A DNA stretch of 64,000 nucleotides from Piscinibacter sp943370595 (GCA_943370595.1 CALRRO020000009.1:1-64000), one strand, 5' to 3'. Counted from the first letter of the stretch, positions 26,143 through 35,592 are shown. Translations and numbers: made by a program. Notes: a model not told the origin generated them from the sequence alone.

Positions 26143-27906
26143 TCAAACAGGATGCGCGACGTTGCCTGGCTTCCATTCGACAAAGCCGCGCTGGACAAGC
26201 GCATCGACAACATCTTTGTCCGTCTTCCTTGGAATGCCAATGACTAGCAGGTCTCGAGCACGCGTCACTGCGACGAAGCCGATGCGGCCCTCCTCGTCGT
26301 TGGTGCCGGTGACCATCGCCACTACGTCCTTCTTGGTCGTCAAGTAGAGGACCGCGGGGATGCCTTCGCCCTTCGCGGAATGCACGGTGCCGCAGCGCAT
26401 TCGGCCCCACTCGTTCTGACCGAAATCCATCGCCATGAGCGGACCAACCTCAGGCAGCTTCGTGGACTTCACTCGAGCATCCCACGTTGGTTCACGGACG
26501 TACGGTGACGAGCTTTCGAGCTCGGTCAACCATGCGTTCAGATTGCCCTTAAGTTGCGGAAGCCAAGCTGCCTTGGCGGCCAGCGTAGCAAGGGGTACGC
26601 CTGTGGACGGCTTTCGAATCAAACGCCAAACAAGGCGACGGATCGTTCGCGACTCAGCGTCGCCGCGAATACCCTTCAAATCACCGAGAAACGAGTTTGG
26701 TAGGCCTCGAACGATGCTCATCACACCCTTGGCGCAGTGGTCCACAACCTTCGAGATGTCGCCTCCTTGCTCTCGCTCAATGGCAGCGGCTGCGAAGTGC
26801 TTCACCGCGGACTGTCCGAGCTTGCTGGACTCTGATGTCAGTTTCGACAACAGCGTGCTGCCGCGGCAGAGCACAGCGGCCTCTTGAAGCGGATAGCCGG
26901 ACGCGCCGAGTCCGGTAGCCCATGCGGCCATCGTCTGCGGGAGCTGGTTCTCGTCGTATCGCCAGTAGTAGGCGCCCGAGTACCTGGGGGCTGTGGTCCT
27001 GAACGGGATTGACTTGGTCCCCGCCAGGGCGTTGGCAGCTGACACGATGCAAGGCATTGACCGCCGGTTCTCGGTCAACGGAAGTTCGAGAACGTCGCTT
27101 CGCTTGGAGAAGGCTCTCAGGTACTCACCACTGGCAAAGTTGAAACCGTAGATGCTCTGGTGGAAGTCGCCCACCAAGGAGATGGTGCTGCCGGCAGCGC
27201 TGAGGAGGTCGAGAATCTCGGCCTCGAAGGTTCCGATATCCTGTGCCTCGTCGATGAGAATTTGCGGAAACCGGCGAGCAAGCGCCGCCGTTAGACGAGG
27301 CTCTTGGTTTAGAAGCACACGTGCCCAAGCTCGTCCGGCGGCGTATGTGTAGCCGCCAATCTTTGCGAGCTTGTTGATACTTGCTCGCGCGAGTTTCGTG
27401 TGCTCTGCGTCCAGTGCAGAGGCCCCGCCGCCCTTGTGTTGACGGTAGAAGATGGTCTGCCCACCCTGCCGACTGAGCGCAAGTTCATCCAAGCCAATCA
27501 GGCTCTTGACGTCTGTGCCGAAGCGGTAGTTCGACAGGAACGGCTCGCCACCTAGCACCAGGAATGGCGTGCGTTCACAGTTCATTACTCGACTGCCGTG
27601 CGGGCGAAGAACGAACGTGGTGATGAACGAGTCGACCGTCTGGATGACTACGCGGTCGGAGTCGCCATCGACGCCGCGAAGGCTTCGGTACTCGCTACGA
27701 AAGGTGTCGACCGCGACGTTCGAGTAAGACAGGAGGGCGACGTGGTTGCGCGTTCCTTCCAGGCGACGTCGAACGTCTGCGACACGGCGAACCGACGTTG
27801 CTGTCTTGCCGCTTCCCGGGCACGCGACGACCGCGAGCGGCTTGAGCTCGGCGTAGATGATGGCCTTCTGCTCTGCGGTGGGGTCGAACTCATCCACCGG
27901 CAGCAT
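26143..27906 (-). CDS. gajB: GajB-like UvrD/Rep-type helicase of a Gabija system
   Basis: The 587-residue protein is a superfamily-1 helicase. It has a Q-motif region DEFDPTAEQKAII, Walker A ACPGSGKT (28-35), motif II ILIDEAQDI, motif III VGDFHQSIYGF and motif VI VAVTRARDLLVIG. In Gabija, GajB senses or unwinds DNA and activates the GajA nuclease. The ATG at 27906 is preferred over a TTG at 27921. It overlaps the end of gajA by 17 bases, so the two are coupled. It is somewhat longer than the founding GajB (about 500 residues). Confidence 0.82.
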   Translation of the reverse strand: MLPVDEFDPTAEQKAIIYAELKPLAVVACPGSGKTATSVRRVADVRRRLEGTRNHVALLSYSNVAVDTFRSEYRSLRGVDGDSDRVVIQTVDSFITTFVLRPHGSRVMNCERTPFLVLGGEPFLSNYRFGTDVKSLIGLDELALSRQGGQTIFYRQHKGGGASALDAEHTKLARASINKLAKIGGYTYAAGRAWARVLLNQEPRLTAALARRFPQILIDEAQDIGTFEAEILDLLSAAGSTISLVGDFHQSIYGFNFASGEYLRAFSKRSDVLELPLTENRRSMPCIVSAANALAGTKSIPFRTTAPRYSGAYYWRYDENQLPQTMAAWATGLGASGYPLQEAAVLCRGSTLLSKLTSESSKLGQSAVKHFAAAAIEREQGGDISKVVDHCAKGVMSIVRGLPNSFLGDLKGIRGDAESRTIRRLVWRLIRKPSTGVPLATLAAKAAWLPQLKGNLNAWLTELESSSPYVREPTWDARVKSTKLPEVGPLMAMDFGQNEWGRMRCGTVHSAKGEGIPAVLYLTTKKDVVAMVTGTNDEEGRIGFVAVTRARDLLVIGIPRKTDKDVVDALVQRGFVEWKPGNVAHPV

Positions 27907-29638
27907 CCATCTTCGGGGCAACGAAATTCAGCGCCGCCTCAAGGTACGGTGGCAACACGACCGGTGTTTTCGAAGTCGCGATGCCGTAGGCCAGGATCTG
28001 TGAGTACCGCCCCTTCTGCACGCTCTCGAGGTCGCCAGGCCTTTGGAACATCCCGCAGTAGAGGACCTTCGCCTTCTCCTGGGCCGTAGCAGCGTTGCCG
28101 ACATCGGTCTCCAAGTCAGCACCAATCTTTGGATGTATCTCTTTAAGGGCGGCGACCATCAGCTCACGGCGCACGGCGTCGAAGGCAAGGTCGTACTCGA
28201 GCGTCTTCTTGGCGAAATAGCACTTCACGAACTCGTCCTCGAGGCCCTTGAGGGTCTTCGCGTTGTCCGACAAAGTGAGGGCGGCTGTCTGGTCCGGGAA
28301 GGTGGCCTTGGGTGGATCCGCATCGGTAACAACCGCGACCGGTATCTGCATCGCGTTCTTGCCGAACAGCGGCAAGAACGCGTCGAAGTTCAGACCGTCG
28401 GTGCTGATGATGCTGACGGAGTGCTTGCGGAGGTCGTACCCGGCCTTGGTTGCCAGCGCATCAAGTAAAAACAGTTCGGCAGTCCCTTCGACAAGAATGA
28501 GCCGCCGTGCGAAGAACAGCTCTGCTCGCGTGACGTTCAGATATCGCTGGAGCTTCTCCTTCTTGCCCGGCTCAAACGTCACATCGCGAGGAGCGAATGC
28601 CACAGGACCTGTCGGACCCTCGTACACGCAGCAGATGGAGTCAATGTCGGCAAGGGCGGCGAAGTTCGGCGAGTGGCTGGTCACGAAGACCTGGACCGCG
28701 CGTTCCCCCTCCAAGGGCTTCTCGACCGACTTCAGGTACTCGAGCAACACGGCCTGCAGTTGTGGATGCAGATGCGCCTCGGGCTCTTCAATCAGCAACC
28801 CGCAATAAGACACCGACTTGTTGAGCGCAAGCTCGCTGAGCACGACGGCCATGTAAATGAGGTTGTTGAAGCCGAGACCGTTCTGTTCAACCTCCATGCC
28901 GCCAACGGCCAGCCCAACACGAGCAGCGAACCTGTTGAAGTCGCCTGACGTCAAGTCCAGGTCAAGCAACTGCGCCAGTTGCTTGCCGAGCATGCTCTCG
29001 TGCCTGTTGGAGATGGCCGCGTTCGTCGAGGAAACTGGATGCTTTCCCTTTAGATCGTTGTCGATGCTCTTCAAGGCTTTGACCAGATCTTCCCTTTGAG
29101 CCTTGTCTGTCATGTTTTGGATGAGCCTTGAAATCTGGCTCATCCGGCCCGGCTTCAGCCCATGGGCTGGGTCGCGAAGCGGCTGCAGGTAGATAGCGCG
29201 GAGGTTCTCGAGCATCTCGGTCGTCATCACGTTCTCTTCGTGATAACCGACCCAGCGGCGCAGCCGCAATCTCCCGCCTGCCTCTGCCTGCGTGTACTGG
29301 ACGTTGAACTGCGCGTCGTATCCGACGATGGCGCCGGCGTTCTTGACCGGGATGAGCGCGGTCATGAAGTCGGCTTCATGCTCCTCTGACAAGCCGCTGA
29401 ACACAAAGGTGAACGTCGCCGCCGCGCTACGCTCTCCAGAGGCTGTCTGATGCAGGTCGAGTTCGGTGAGCCGCAAGTTTCCTTCGTCGCTCGCCGAAAG
29501 CAGAACTCGTAGAGCGTCGACGACCGCTGTCTTGCCCACGTTGTTCGGACCGACGAGGATGTTCAGGCCTCTTCTGAGGTTGAGGGTCAAGTCCTGCAGG
29601 CGCCGAAACCCCTGGATGTGGAGGCTCTTCAAATGCAT
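27890..29638 (-). CDS. gajA: GajA-like OLD-family ATPase-nuclease of a Gabija system
   Basis: The 582-residue protein has an ABC-type ATPase domain, with Walker A GPNNVGKT (30-37), FNNLIYMAVVLSELAL, and Walker B LLIEEPEAHLHPQLQ. A C-terminal Toprim domain follows, with LILVEGTAELFLLDAL and VVTDADPP for the catalytic acids. This is the OLD nuclease layout at the length of GajA (about 580). The neighbour downstream is a UvrD-like helicase in an overlapping frame, which together defines a Gabija anti-phage pair. The ATG at 29638 begins the first beta strand (MHLKSLHIQGFRRL); an in-frame GTG at 29689 is possible. Confidence 0.83.
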   Translation of the reverse strand: MHLKSLHIQGFRRLQDLTLNLRRGLNILVGPNNVGKTAVVDALRVLLSASDEGNLRLTELDLHQTASGERSAAATFTFVFSGLSEEHEADFMTALIPVKNAGAIVGYDAQFNVQYTQAEAGGRLRLRRWVGYHEENVMTTEMLENLRAIYLQPLRDPAHGLKPGRMSQISRLIQNMTDKAQREDLVKALKSIDNDLKGKHPVSSTNAAISNRHESMLGKQLAQLLDLDLTSGDFNRFAARVGLAVGGMEVEQNGLGFNNLIYMAVVLSELALNKSVSYCGLLIEEPEAHLHPQLQAVLLEYLKSVEKPLEGERAVQVFVTSHSPNFAALADIDSICCVYEGPTGPVAFAPRDVTFEPGKKEKLQRYLNVTRAELFFARRLILVEGTAELFLLDALATKAGYDLRKHSVSIISTDGLNFDAFLPLFGKNAMQIPVAVVTDADPPKATFPDQTAALTLSDNAKTLKGLEDEFVKCYFAKKTLEYDLAFDAVRRELMVAALKEIHPKIGADLETDVGNAATAQEKAKVLYCGMFQRPGDLESVQKGRYSQILAYGIATSKTPVVLPPYLEAALNFVAPKMDAAGG

Positions 29639-30152
29639 GGCTGCTGATCTGCTTTGGCGGCTCGCATAGCGTGAAAACTGGCTATCCACCCGCTTCGGTC
29701 TACACGTGATGGCGCTTCGTTCGGGAGTATCGCTTCACGTTCAGCGGGTGCGGCGACGCCGTCATCATTTTGCTGAACCTCGGGGATGAGAATCTTCGGG
29801 GGCGGCGGGCTGAACCGGCAGGCTTTCAGGTCGCATTGGTAGAGACCATCTTGCCCCGGGGCCGCTTGTGGCTGGGACGTGCCGTCGACTGAAGTCCGAC
29901 CGTGACTGACAGTTTGGCCCCCTAGCAGCAGCCTGTGCGCTAAGCGCGACTTGCCACGATCAGTCTTCAAGGGTCAGTCGTGTTGGCCCTGACGGTCTTG
30001 GCGCTCGGCCAAGGCGCTTGCTTTCAGACACGGTGCGATGCCGGAGTACCTCGAGCGGCTGACCTCGAAAGCCCACGACCAGACCTCTCCTTTCCCCGCG
30101 TCAGATCCACCGACGGGCGTCAGCATGGCAGCAGCACTCGTCTGCACCCGCC
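29639..30152. other. 514-base gap between gajA and the relaxase gene
   Basis: It must hold the minus-strand promoter of the Gabija operon and the plus-strand promoter of the relaxase operon. A 113-codon minus frame (29629-29970, TTG start) runs into gajA but shows no ribosome site or family resemblance and was not accepted. One end of the Gabija insertion is probably here. Confidence 0.5.
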
Positions 30153-31871
30153 ATGCAGTCCCCAGCGTCCCTCGCCGCTTTCCCGGCCACCGACCCGGGC
30201 TTCGCCGCCCTGCCTGTCCCTGACCTGCTCGCCTCGGCCGATGACCTCGTCAGCCGCATCCGCCTGTGCTTCGGCCTGTCCCGAGACGCCTTCGACGCCG
30301 AGGTGCAGCCGCTGCTCCAGCGCTATGCCGGCTACGTCCACCTGCTGCCCGCCACCGCCGACAACTACTTCAGCTCACCTGCCGGTCTGCTGAACTTGGG
30401 GCTGGAGGTAGCGTTCTACAGCCTGCAAGGCACCGACGCGCACATCTTCTCCGGACGGTCGACGATCTCGGCGCGCCGCCAGCTTGAACCGCGCTGGCGC
30501 CTGGCCACCTTCATCGGTGGCCTGTGTTGCGAACTGCACCGGGTACTCAGCCACCTGATCGTGACCGACGAGGCGGGCGGCGAGTGGCCGCAGTTCCTCA
30601 TCCCCCTGGGCGACTGGCTGGCATCGCGCAGTGCCACTCGCTACTTCGTTCGCTGGCGGCCGAACGCCACCGAGTCGCGCGGCCTGGGCGTGTTCGCACT
30701 GCCCCTGGTCGTCCCGGGAGCCACGCTCCAGTACCTGGCGCAGGACAACAGTGTCATCGTCCCGCACCTCATGTCCAGCATCAGCGGGCAGCCGGTCTAC
30801 CGTGACCACAACGTCCTCGACGCTCTGGTCCGCCGCTCGCTTGCGCTGGTGATCGACCGGAACCTGCAGGCCAACTCCGATCGCTACGGCGTGCCGCAGT
30901 TCGGCTCGCACCTCGAACGCTACCTGGTCGACGCGATGCGCCGGCTGGCGTCCGGCAGTCCCAGCTGGTTCCCGAATCGGGAGAAGTCGCGCGCCTGGCT
31001 GGGGCCCGACGGGCTGTTCCTGCTGTGGCCGCAGGCGGCCCACGATGTTCAGACACTGCTGGAAGCCGATCAGTTGGCCGGCATCCCCAAGGCGCCTGAA
31101 ACCATGCTCGATCTGCTGCTGGAGGCCGGAGTCTTCGTGCGGCAGCCGGACGGTGCCTCGACCTGGTTCGTCCTGCCGCCGGACTTGAAGACCGCCGCCG
31201 AGGCGGTGAAGCTGGCTTCGCCGGCGATCCTGCTGCACGGCGTCGCGCCGCCAGCCGAGCCACTGACCATCTCGTTGGTCTGCTCACCAGGCGCCACGCG
31301 GACCGCCCAGAAGGCGCCGGCACCTACACCAGCGCCAGCCCCCGCACCGCCGCCCGGCACCCAGTTCTCATTGCTCCACGTCACCGACGTGGCCACATCA
31401 CCGGCAGTTCACACAACCCAGCCGCCGCCGGTTTCACATACCCCGGCACCGCCCCCTGCAGTCGTCGCCGACCTCGCAGTCCCGTCGCCGCCCCCTCCGC
31501 CCTCCCCGCCGCCGGCCGCGGCGCCCACCTTCAAGCTGAACGCGCCCATGCGCATGAACCCGTCAGTGCGCGATGCTCTTGCGGCCATCGTCGGCACCCT
31601 CAACGGGCCGGGCAGCGCAGCAGCCGCCGCACCCATCGCGGCCGGCCTGTTCGTGCCGCTGGCGGAACTGGAACGGCGTGGCGTGCAGCCCGCGCTGGCC
31701 GGCCGGGCACTGGCCGATGTCGGCCTGCTGGTGCATGCCAGGCGGGATGGCCCGGCCACCGTCACGGCCGACTTCCGCGGCGAGCCGACGATCGGGCTCG
31801 TCGTCGCCGCAGCTTGCATCGAAGGTTTCGACCCTGCCGCCTTCGAGCCGGCCGCGCACGAGGTGCCCTGA
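30153..31871 (+). CDS. traI: MobH-type relaxase (TraI_2 family)
   Basis: The 572-residue product has an N-terminal TraI_2 domain (about 25-350), with LLPATADNYFSSPAGLLNLGLEVAFYS and later VHVP-type segments such as NVLDALVRRSLALVIDRNLQ. A Pro/Ala-rich linker (about 390-455) follows, and then the TraI_2 C-terminal domain with MRMNPSVRDALAAIVGTL and GLFVPLAELERRGVQP. MobH relaxases nick oriT and pilot the strand in SXT- and PFGI-type elements. In the N-terminal block the His residues of the usual HxxxGGLLxHSLE motif appear as F-S-S and N-L-G, so the HD-type metal ligands are not evident. The gene is followed one base later by traD. Confidence 0.82.
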   Translation: MQSPASLAAFPATDPGFAALPVPDLLASADDLVSRIRLCFGLSRDAFDAEVQPLLQRYAGYVHLLPATADNYFSSPAGLLNLGLEVAFYSLQGTDAHIFSGRSTISARRQLEPRWRLATFIGGLCCELHRVLSHLIVTDEAGGEWPQFLIPLGDWLASRSATRYFVRWRPNATESRGLGVFALPLVVPGATLQYLAQDNSVIVPHLMSSISGQPVYRDHNVLDALVRRSLALVIDRNLQANSDRYGVPQFGSHLERYLVDAMRRLASGSPSWFPNREKSRAWLGPDGLFLLWPQAAHDVQTLLEADQLAGIPKAPETMLDLLLEAGVFVRQPDGASTWFVLPPDLKTAAEAVKLASPAILLHGVAPPAEPLTISLVCSPGATRTAQKAPAPTPAPAPAPPPGTQFSLLHVTDVATSPAVHTTQPPPVSHTPAPPPAVVADLAVPSPPPPPSPPPAAAPTFKLNAPMRMNPSVRDALAAIVGTLNGPGSAAAAAPIAAGLFVPLAELERRGVQPALAGRALADVGLLVHARRDGPATVTADFRGEPTIGLVVAAACIEGFDPAAFEPAAHEVP

Positions 31872-31872
31872 C

Positions 31873-33822
31873 ATGCTGATGCGCCGCTACGAGATGCCCT
31901 GGCGGCGCGCCTACGAGGTGTACGCCGCCGCCGTCTGGGCATCCGCCCTGCTGTTCTTCGCAGTCACCGGCGGGCTGGGCCTGCTCCCGCGACAGCTCGC
32001 ACTCCCGCTTGCCGCTTTCTGCCTGGCGATGGGCGTGCTGCGGCTGGCTCAGGGCGTTCACACCCTGGTGCTGCGCGCCTCGCTCTCCGGCCGCGGCATC
32101 CAGGTTCTGAGCACACAGGCCGCCGCCCGTTGGACGGAGAAGCCTGACGCGGTGTTCCTGGGCTTCGGCTTCGAGTGGCGGCCCGTCCACTCGCAGCGTC
32201 TCTACGAACTGGCCAAGGTCGACTATCGGGAGTTCACCGTGTCGCCCCGCCTGCTGCAGGTGTTGGGATACGACGCACGACCGCAACCCGATGCCGAGAT
32301 CGGCCTGCCCTACATCCATGGCGTCGAGCCGCGCGAGGTGCCCCTGCACCGGCCGCTGCAGAACTTCGAAGGCGGCACCTTGCTGGTGGGCACCACCCAG
32401 TCCGGCAAGGGTGTGGCGCTGGCCAACCTGGTGACTCAGGCCGTGCGCCGCGGCGACGTGGTCATCGTCATCGACCCCAAGAACAGCCGCCGCCTGAAGC
32501 GCGTCACGCAGCGCGCCTGCGAGGACTGGCGCGAACCCGACACCTTCCTCGAGTTCCACCCCGCATTCCCTGAAGCCGGCGTGCGCCTGGACTTCACCTT
32601 CAACTGGCAGAAGCCCACCGAGATCGCCTCGCGGATCCAGTCGATCATGCCGGCGGACACGGCCGGCGCTTTCTCCGCCTTCGGCTGGGACGCCGTGAAT
32701 GTGGTCGTGCAGGGCTTGGTCGAACTGGAGGAGCGGCCGAATCTGGTCAAGCTCACCAAGTACATCGAGGGCGGTATCGAGCCCGTGCTGGAAGCGACGC
32801 TGCGCCGCTTCTACGAGCGGCTGCTCGGCACCAGTTGGCGCGACCAGCCGGAGATGAAGAAGCTGCTGCACGATGCGCACCGCGGCAACATGAAGCGCCC
32901 GTCGGAGGCGGCCAGTGCGGACCTGCTGGCCCTGGTCGCCTTCTACGAACACCACGCCTCTCAGTCGCAGCGCAACAAGGTGCTCGACGCCCAGGTGCGC
33001 ACCTTCCGCCACAACCGCGAGCACTACCAGAAGATCACCGCCAACCTGCTGCCGGTGCTCTCGATGCTGACCTCAGGCGATCTGGGCCGCAGCCTGTCGC
33101 CCGACCCCTTCGACGCTGGCGATGCCAGACCGATCATGAACTTCGAGAAGATCGAGCGCGCCGGCCATGTGTTGTACATGTGCCTGGATTCCCTGCCCGA
33201 CCCGTCGGTCGCCACCGCCATCGGCGCACTGGCCCTGGCCGACCTGGCCGCGCGTGCGGGCATGCGCTACAACCTGGGCGGCTACCGGCGCATCTCGCTC
33301 TTCGTGGACGAGGTGTCGAACGTCATCAACCAGCCGCTGATCGAGATCCTGAACAAGGGCGCCGAGGGTGGCATCTTCACCACCTGCGCGATGCAGACGC
33401 TGGCCGACCTGGCCAAGCGTCTGGGCAGCGAAGACGCGGCGCGCATGGCGCTGGGCAACCTGAACAACCTGATCGCGCTGCGATCCAAGGACCGGCCGAC
33501 GCAGGACTTCGTGGTCGAGACCTTCGGCAAGACCGCGATCCACTCGGTACGCGTGGGCCTGAGCAGCGGCGCCGATGCCCACCTGGGCGACTTCTCGTCG
33601 AGCTACTCGACGCAGCTCACCGAAAGCTTCGAGGAGATGGTGCCGGCCGACGTGCTGGGCAAGCTGCCCAACCTGCAGTACTTCGCCTCGGTGTCGGGCG
33701 GGCGGATCATCAAGGGGCGGTTTCCGATCCTCGACCCGGATGCGGACGAACCCAGAGCAACACGTGCGGCACCGCCCAAGCCGAACCGGACTCCAGCTGC
33801 AATAGCGGGACATCCGTCGTGA
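31873..33822 (+). CDS. traD: Conjugative coupling factor TraD, SXT/TOL type
   Basis: The 649-residue inner-membrane ATPase links the relaxosome to the type IV secretion channel. Two transmembrane segments lie at about 14-38 and 41-62. The Walker A site is GTTQSGKG (173-180), followed by VVIVIDPKNSRRLKR. Walker B is SLFVDEVSNVI, and further C-terminal parts read TTCAMQTLADLAKRLGSED and LNNLIALRSKDRPTQDFVVE. These match the SXT/TOL coupling-protein family. The ATG at 31873 follows the relaxase stop directly. The stop overlaps the next gene (GTGA at 33819-33822). Confidence 0.92.
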   Translation: MLMRRYEMPWRRAYEVYAAAVWASALLFFAVTGGLGLLPRQLALPLAAFCLAMGVLRLAQGVHTLVLRASLSGRGIQVLSTQAAARWTEKPDAVFLGFGFEWRPVHSQRLYELAKVDYREFTVSPRLLQVLGYDARPQPDAEIGLPYIHGVEPREVPLHRPLQNFEGGTLLVGTTQSGKGVALANLVTQAVRRGDVVIVIDPKNSRRLKRVTQRACEDWREPDTFLEFHPAFPEAGVRLDFTFNWQKPTEIASRIQSIMPADTAGAFSAFGWDAVNVVVQGLVELEERPNLVKLTKYIEGGIEPVLEATLRRFYERLLGTSWRDQPEMKKLLHDAHRGNMKRPSEAASADLLALVAFYEHHASQSQRNKVLDAQVRTFRHNREHYQKITANLLPVLSMLTSGDLGRSLSPDPFDAGDARPIMNFEKIERAGHVLYMCLDSLPDPSVATAIGALALADLAARAGMRYNLGGYRRISLFVDEVSNVINQPLIEILNKGAEGGIFTTCAMQTLADLAKRLGSEDAARMALGNLNNLIALRSKDRPTQDFVVETFGKTAIHSVRVGLSSGADAHLGDFSSSYSTQLTESFEEMVPADVLGKLPNLQYFASVSGGRIIKGRFPILDPDADEPRATRAAPPKPNRTPAAIAGHPS

Positions 33823-34442
33823 TCCGCATCGTCAGCATCGCCGCCCTGCTCTGCCTGCTGGTGCTGGTGCTCTACCTGCCATCGGCGCATCCGCCGGAAC
33901 GGTTCCTGGCGCAGATTCGAAGCGAGCACCAGGCGATGGAAGAGATTTGGGGCGAGACGCCCGCGCTGCGGATCCTCGACCGAGCACTGGGCCTTCAGGG
34001 TGCGGCACGAGAGGCCACGCCGATGCCCCCGACCGTCAGTGCGTCGGCGGCGAGCGGTGTGGACGGCGCCGTGGCGCGGGAGATGGCTTCCGTCAACCAG
34101 CGGCTGTTCGGGAACAGCTACTTCCGTGCGATCGATGCACTCGTGCTGCTGGCCGCCTTTAGGCTGTCGGCGATGCTGGAGTGGCTGCCTTGGATGGCAG
34201 CCTTCCTTGCCGCAGCGGTCGCGGACGGCGCGATCAGCAGAGTGATCAAGTCCAAGGAGTTCCTTCACCACGATCCAGAGCGCTTCGCGCTGTACGCATC
34301 CGTGTCGATCCTGCTGGCCTGCGCAGCCGTGGTTGCGTTGGTGCTGCCGGTCGGGGTGCATCCGCTGGTCAGCCCCAGCGTCGTGGCAACCCTCGCTGTC
34401 CTCTGGGGACGCAGCGTTGCGCACTTTCATCGGCGTGGGTAG
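33819..34442 (+). CDS. DUF4400 membrane protein (PFL_4697-type ICE protein)
   Basis: The 207-residue protein has a transmembrane segment at about 3-18, a short periplasmic region, and three more hydrophobic stretches (about 108-122, 124-132 and 167-200). A conserved FGNSYFRAIDALVLLAAFRL and ISRVIKSKEFLHHDPERFAL are visible. That is the DUF4400 family, which follows traD in SXT- and PFGI-type ICEs and is needed for transfer. The GTG start overlaps the traD stop by four bases. The Dpd island begins just after it. Confidence 0.85.
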   Translation: MIRIVSIAALLCLLVLVLYLPSAHPPERFLAQIRSEHQAMEEIWGETPALRILDRALGLQGAAREATPMPPTVSASAASGVDGAVAREMASVNQRLFGNSYFRAIDALVLLAAFRLSAMLEWLPWMAAFLAAAVADGAISRVIKSKEFLHHDPERFALYASVSILLACAAVVALVLPVGVHPLVSPSVVATLAVLWGRSVAHFHRRG

Positions 34443-34528
34443 GTTCGACGGTACTTCAGCAGTACCTGCCAACTCACCCTCGAGTCCACCTCCCGGAGGC
34501 AAGTTCAGCACCGGGCATGCATTGATGC

Positions 34529-34552
34529 GCAGGCCTTTAGGGCTGCAGGCCT
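34529..34552. repeat. Short direct repeat before the Dpd island
   Basis: GCAGGCCT occurs at 34529-34536 and again at 34545-34552. A 6-bp hairpin GGTACT/AGTACC (34450-34466) lies just after the DUF4400 stop. This gap (34443-34680) is where ICE backbone gives way to the Dpd island; no matching repeat was found at the other end. Confidence 0.4.
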
Positions 34553-34622
34553 CTAACCATCGGGTCGCGCCCGCTGGCGGGCCTGGATAAGTGCTCGCTC
34601 CAGGTCACCCAGAAGCAAAAAT

Positions 34623-34664
34623 AACTGCATCCGGTACACTACCTGGGGCCCCAAAAAACTGCAT
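34623..34664 (+). promoter_or_regulatory. Repeated AACTGCAT and possible promoter of the Dpd operon
   Basis: AACTGCAT occurs at 34623-34630 and 34657-34664, each preceded by an A-run, in otherwise GC-rich DNA. Between them TACACT (34635-34640) could be a -10 element, with no good -35. A transcript from there would start near 34647, which favours the GTG at 34681 as first codon of the operon. The repeats could be operator sites. Confidence 0.35.
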
Positions 34665-34680
34665 CTCTTCCTCACTCGCC

Positions 34681-35592
34681 GTGACTGTAACTGTCGCCAT
34701 CGTCACCAGTTGTACCCAACGCAAGGCTGGCCGCCATCGCGTAGACGTGGCAGTGCTGCCTGAGTGCGCCTCGCTGCCTCGTTTGGCACAGGCCTGGCGT
34801 CGCGCTATCGGGACGGCCAGTGCCGACATGGCAGCTGAAAGCCTCTACCAGGGTAGATCGATCGTGGACACGGCGGCCGCAGCAGCAACCCTGGGCGCTC
34901 CTTGGTATGTGGTGTCTGCAGGCCTGGGGCTGATCCGCCACGACCGACCCGTCCCAGCCTATGAGTGCACCGTGGCGGCGGGAACGGATCTGGATCGCCG
35001 GTTGAGAGCGGTGGGATGCCATGTGCCGCAGTGGTGGAACGCGTTGACCGAAACTTCGCCGGCTCCTCTGTCCAGGTTGATCACCAAGGCGCCGACGCTG
35101 TTGGCGCTGCCCAGCGGCTACTTGCGGTTGGTGCAAGACGACCTGGCACAGGTCACACCGGCCAGGGCCAGATCCCTGCGGATCTTCACGTCCGCTGCTG
35201 GTGTCCAGTGCTTGCCGCGCCACCTGCAGGGCTGTGTGATGCCCTATGACGACCGTCTTGAGTCGGTGCGCGGCTATGCAGGCACGCGATCGGACTTTGC
35301 TCAGCGCGCCTTACGTCACTTCGTGGAAGTTCTCCAGGCGACGGAGATGCCGCTCGAGGAGTCTCATGAGACTGTAGCAGCGAGTCTGGCCCACCGTCGG
35401 CGGCGACTTCGTGCGACGGGTCAGCGCATGACCGATGACGAGATTCTGAAAGTCCTAGAAGCACAGTGGACCCGGCACTCGGGTAGCAGCACAAAACTGC
35501 TGCGCTATCTGCGAGATGAAGCTCGGATCTCCTGTGAACAGAAGCGGTTCAGCCGACTTTGGCAGGGGTTGTCCGCACAACTGCGAGCGTGA
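34681..35592 (+). CDS. dpdC: DUF6884-like protein, candidate DpdC
   Basis: The 303-residue product starts with a beta strand leading to VAIVTSCTQRKAG, then LYQGRS and WYVVSAGLGLIRHDRPVPAYE. These are the conserved blocks of DUF6884/YaaA-like proteins. It is the first gene of an operon that continues with dpdB and dpdA. In Dpd systems DpdC converts preQ0 in DNA to the amide form (dADG); that assignment here rests on context plus the fold blocks. GTG at 34681 is chosen over GTG 34591 because it begins the first conserved strand. No ribosome site is visible, which is unusual. The stop is three bases before dpdB. Confidence 0.6.
   Translation: MTVTVAIVTSCTQRKAGRHRVDVAVLPECASLPRLAQAWRRAIGTASADMAAESLYQGRSIVDTAAAAATLGAPWYVVSAGLGLIRHDRPVPAYECTVAAGTDLDRRLRAVGCHVPQWWNALTETSPAPLSRLITKAPTLLALPSGYLRLVQDDLAQVTPARARSLRIFTSAAGVQCLPRHLQGCVMPYDDRLESVRGYAGTRSDFAQRALRHFVEVLQATEMPLEESHETVAASLAHRRRRLRATGQRMTDDEILKVLEAQWTRHSGSSTKLLRYLRDEARISCEQKRFSRLWQGLSAQLRA

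Noticed and set aside
29629..29970. A 113-codon minus-strand frame upstream of gajA
   Set aside because: TTG start, no ribosome site, no family resemblance and low-complexity composition; kept only as part of the gap.
34443..34680. Attachment-site repeats for the Dpd island
   Set aside because: The direct repeat GCAGGCCT near 34.5 kb has no counterpart near 61.9-62.1 kb, so no att pair can be claimed.
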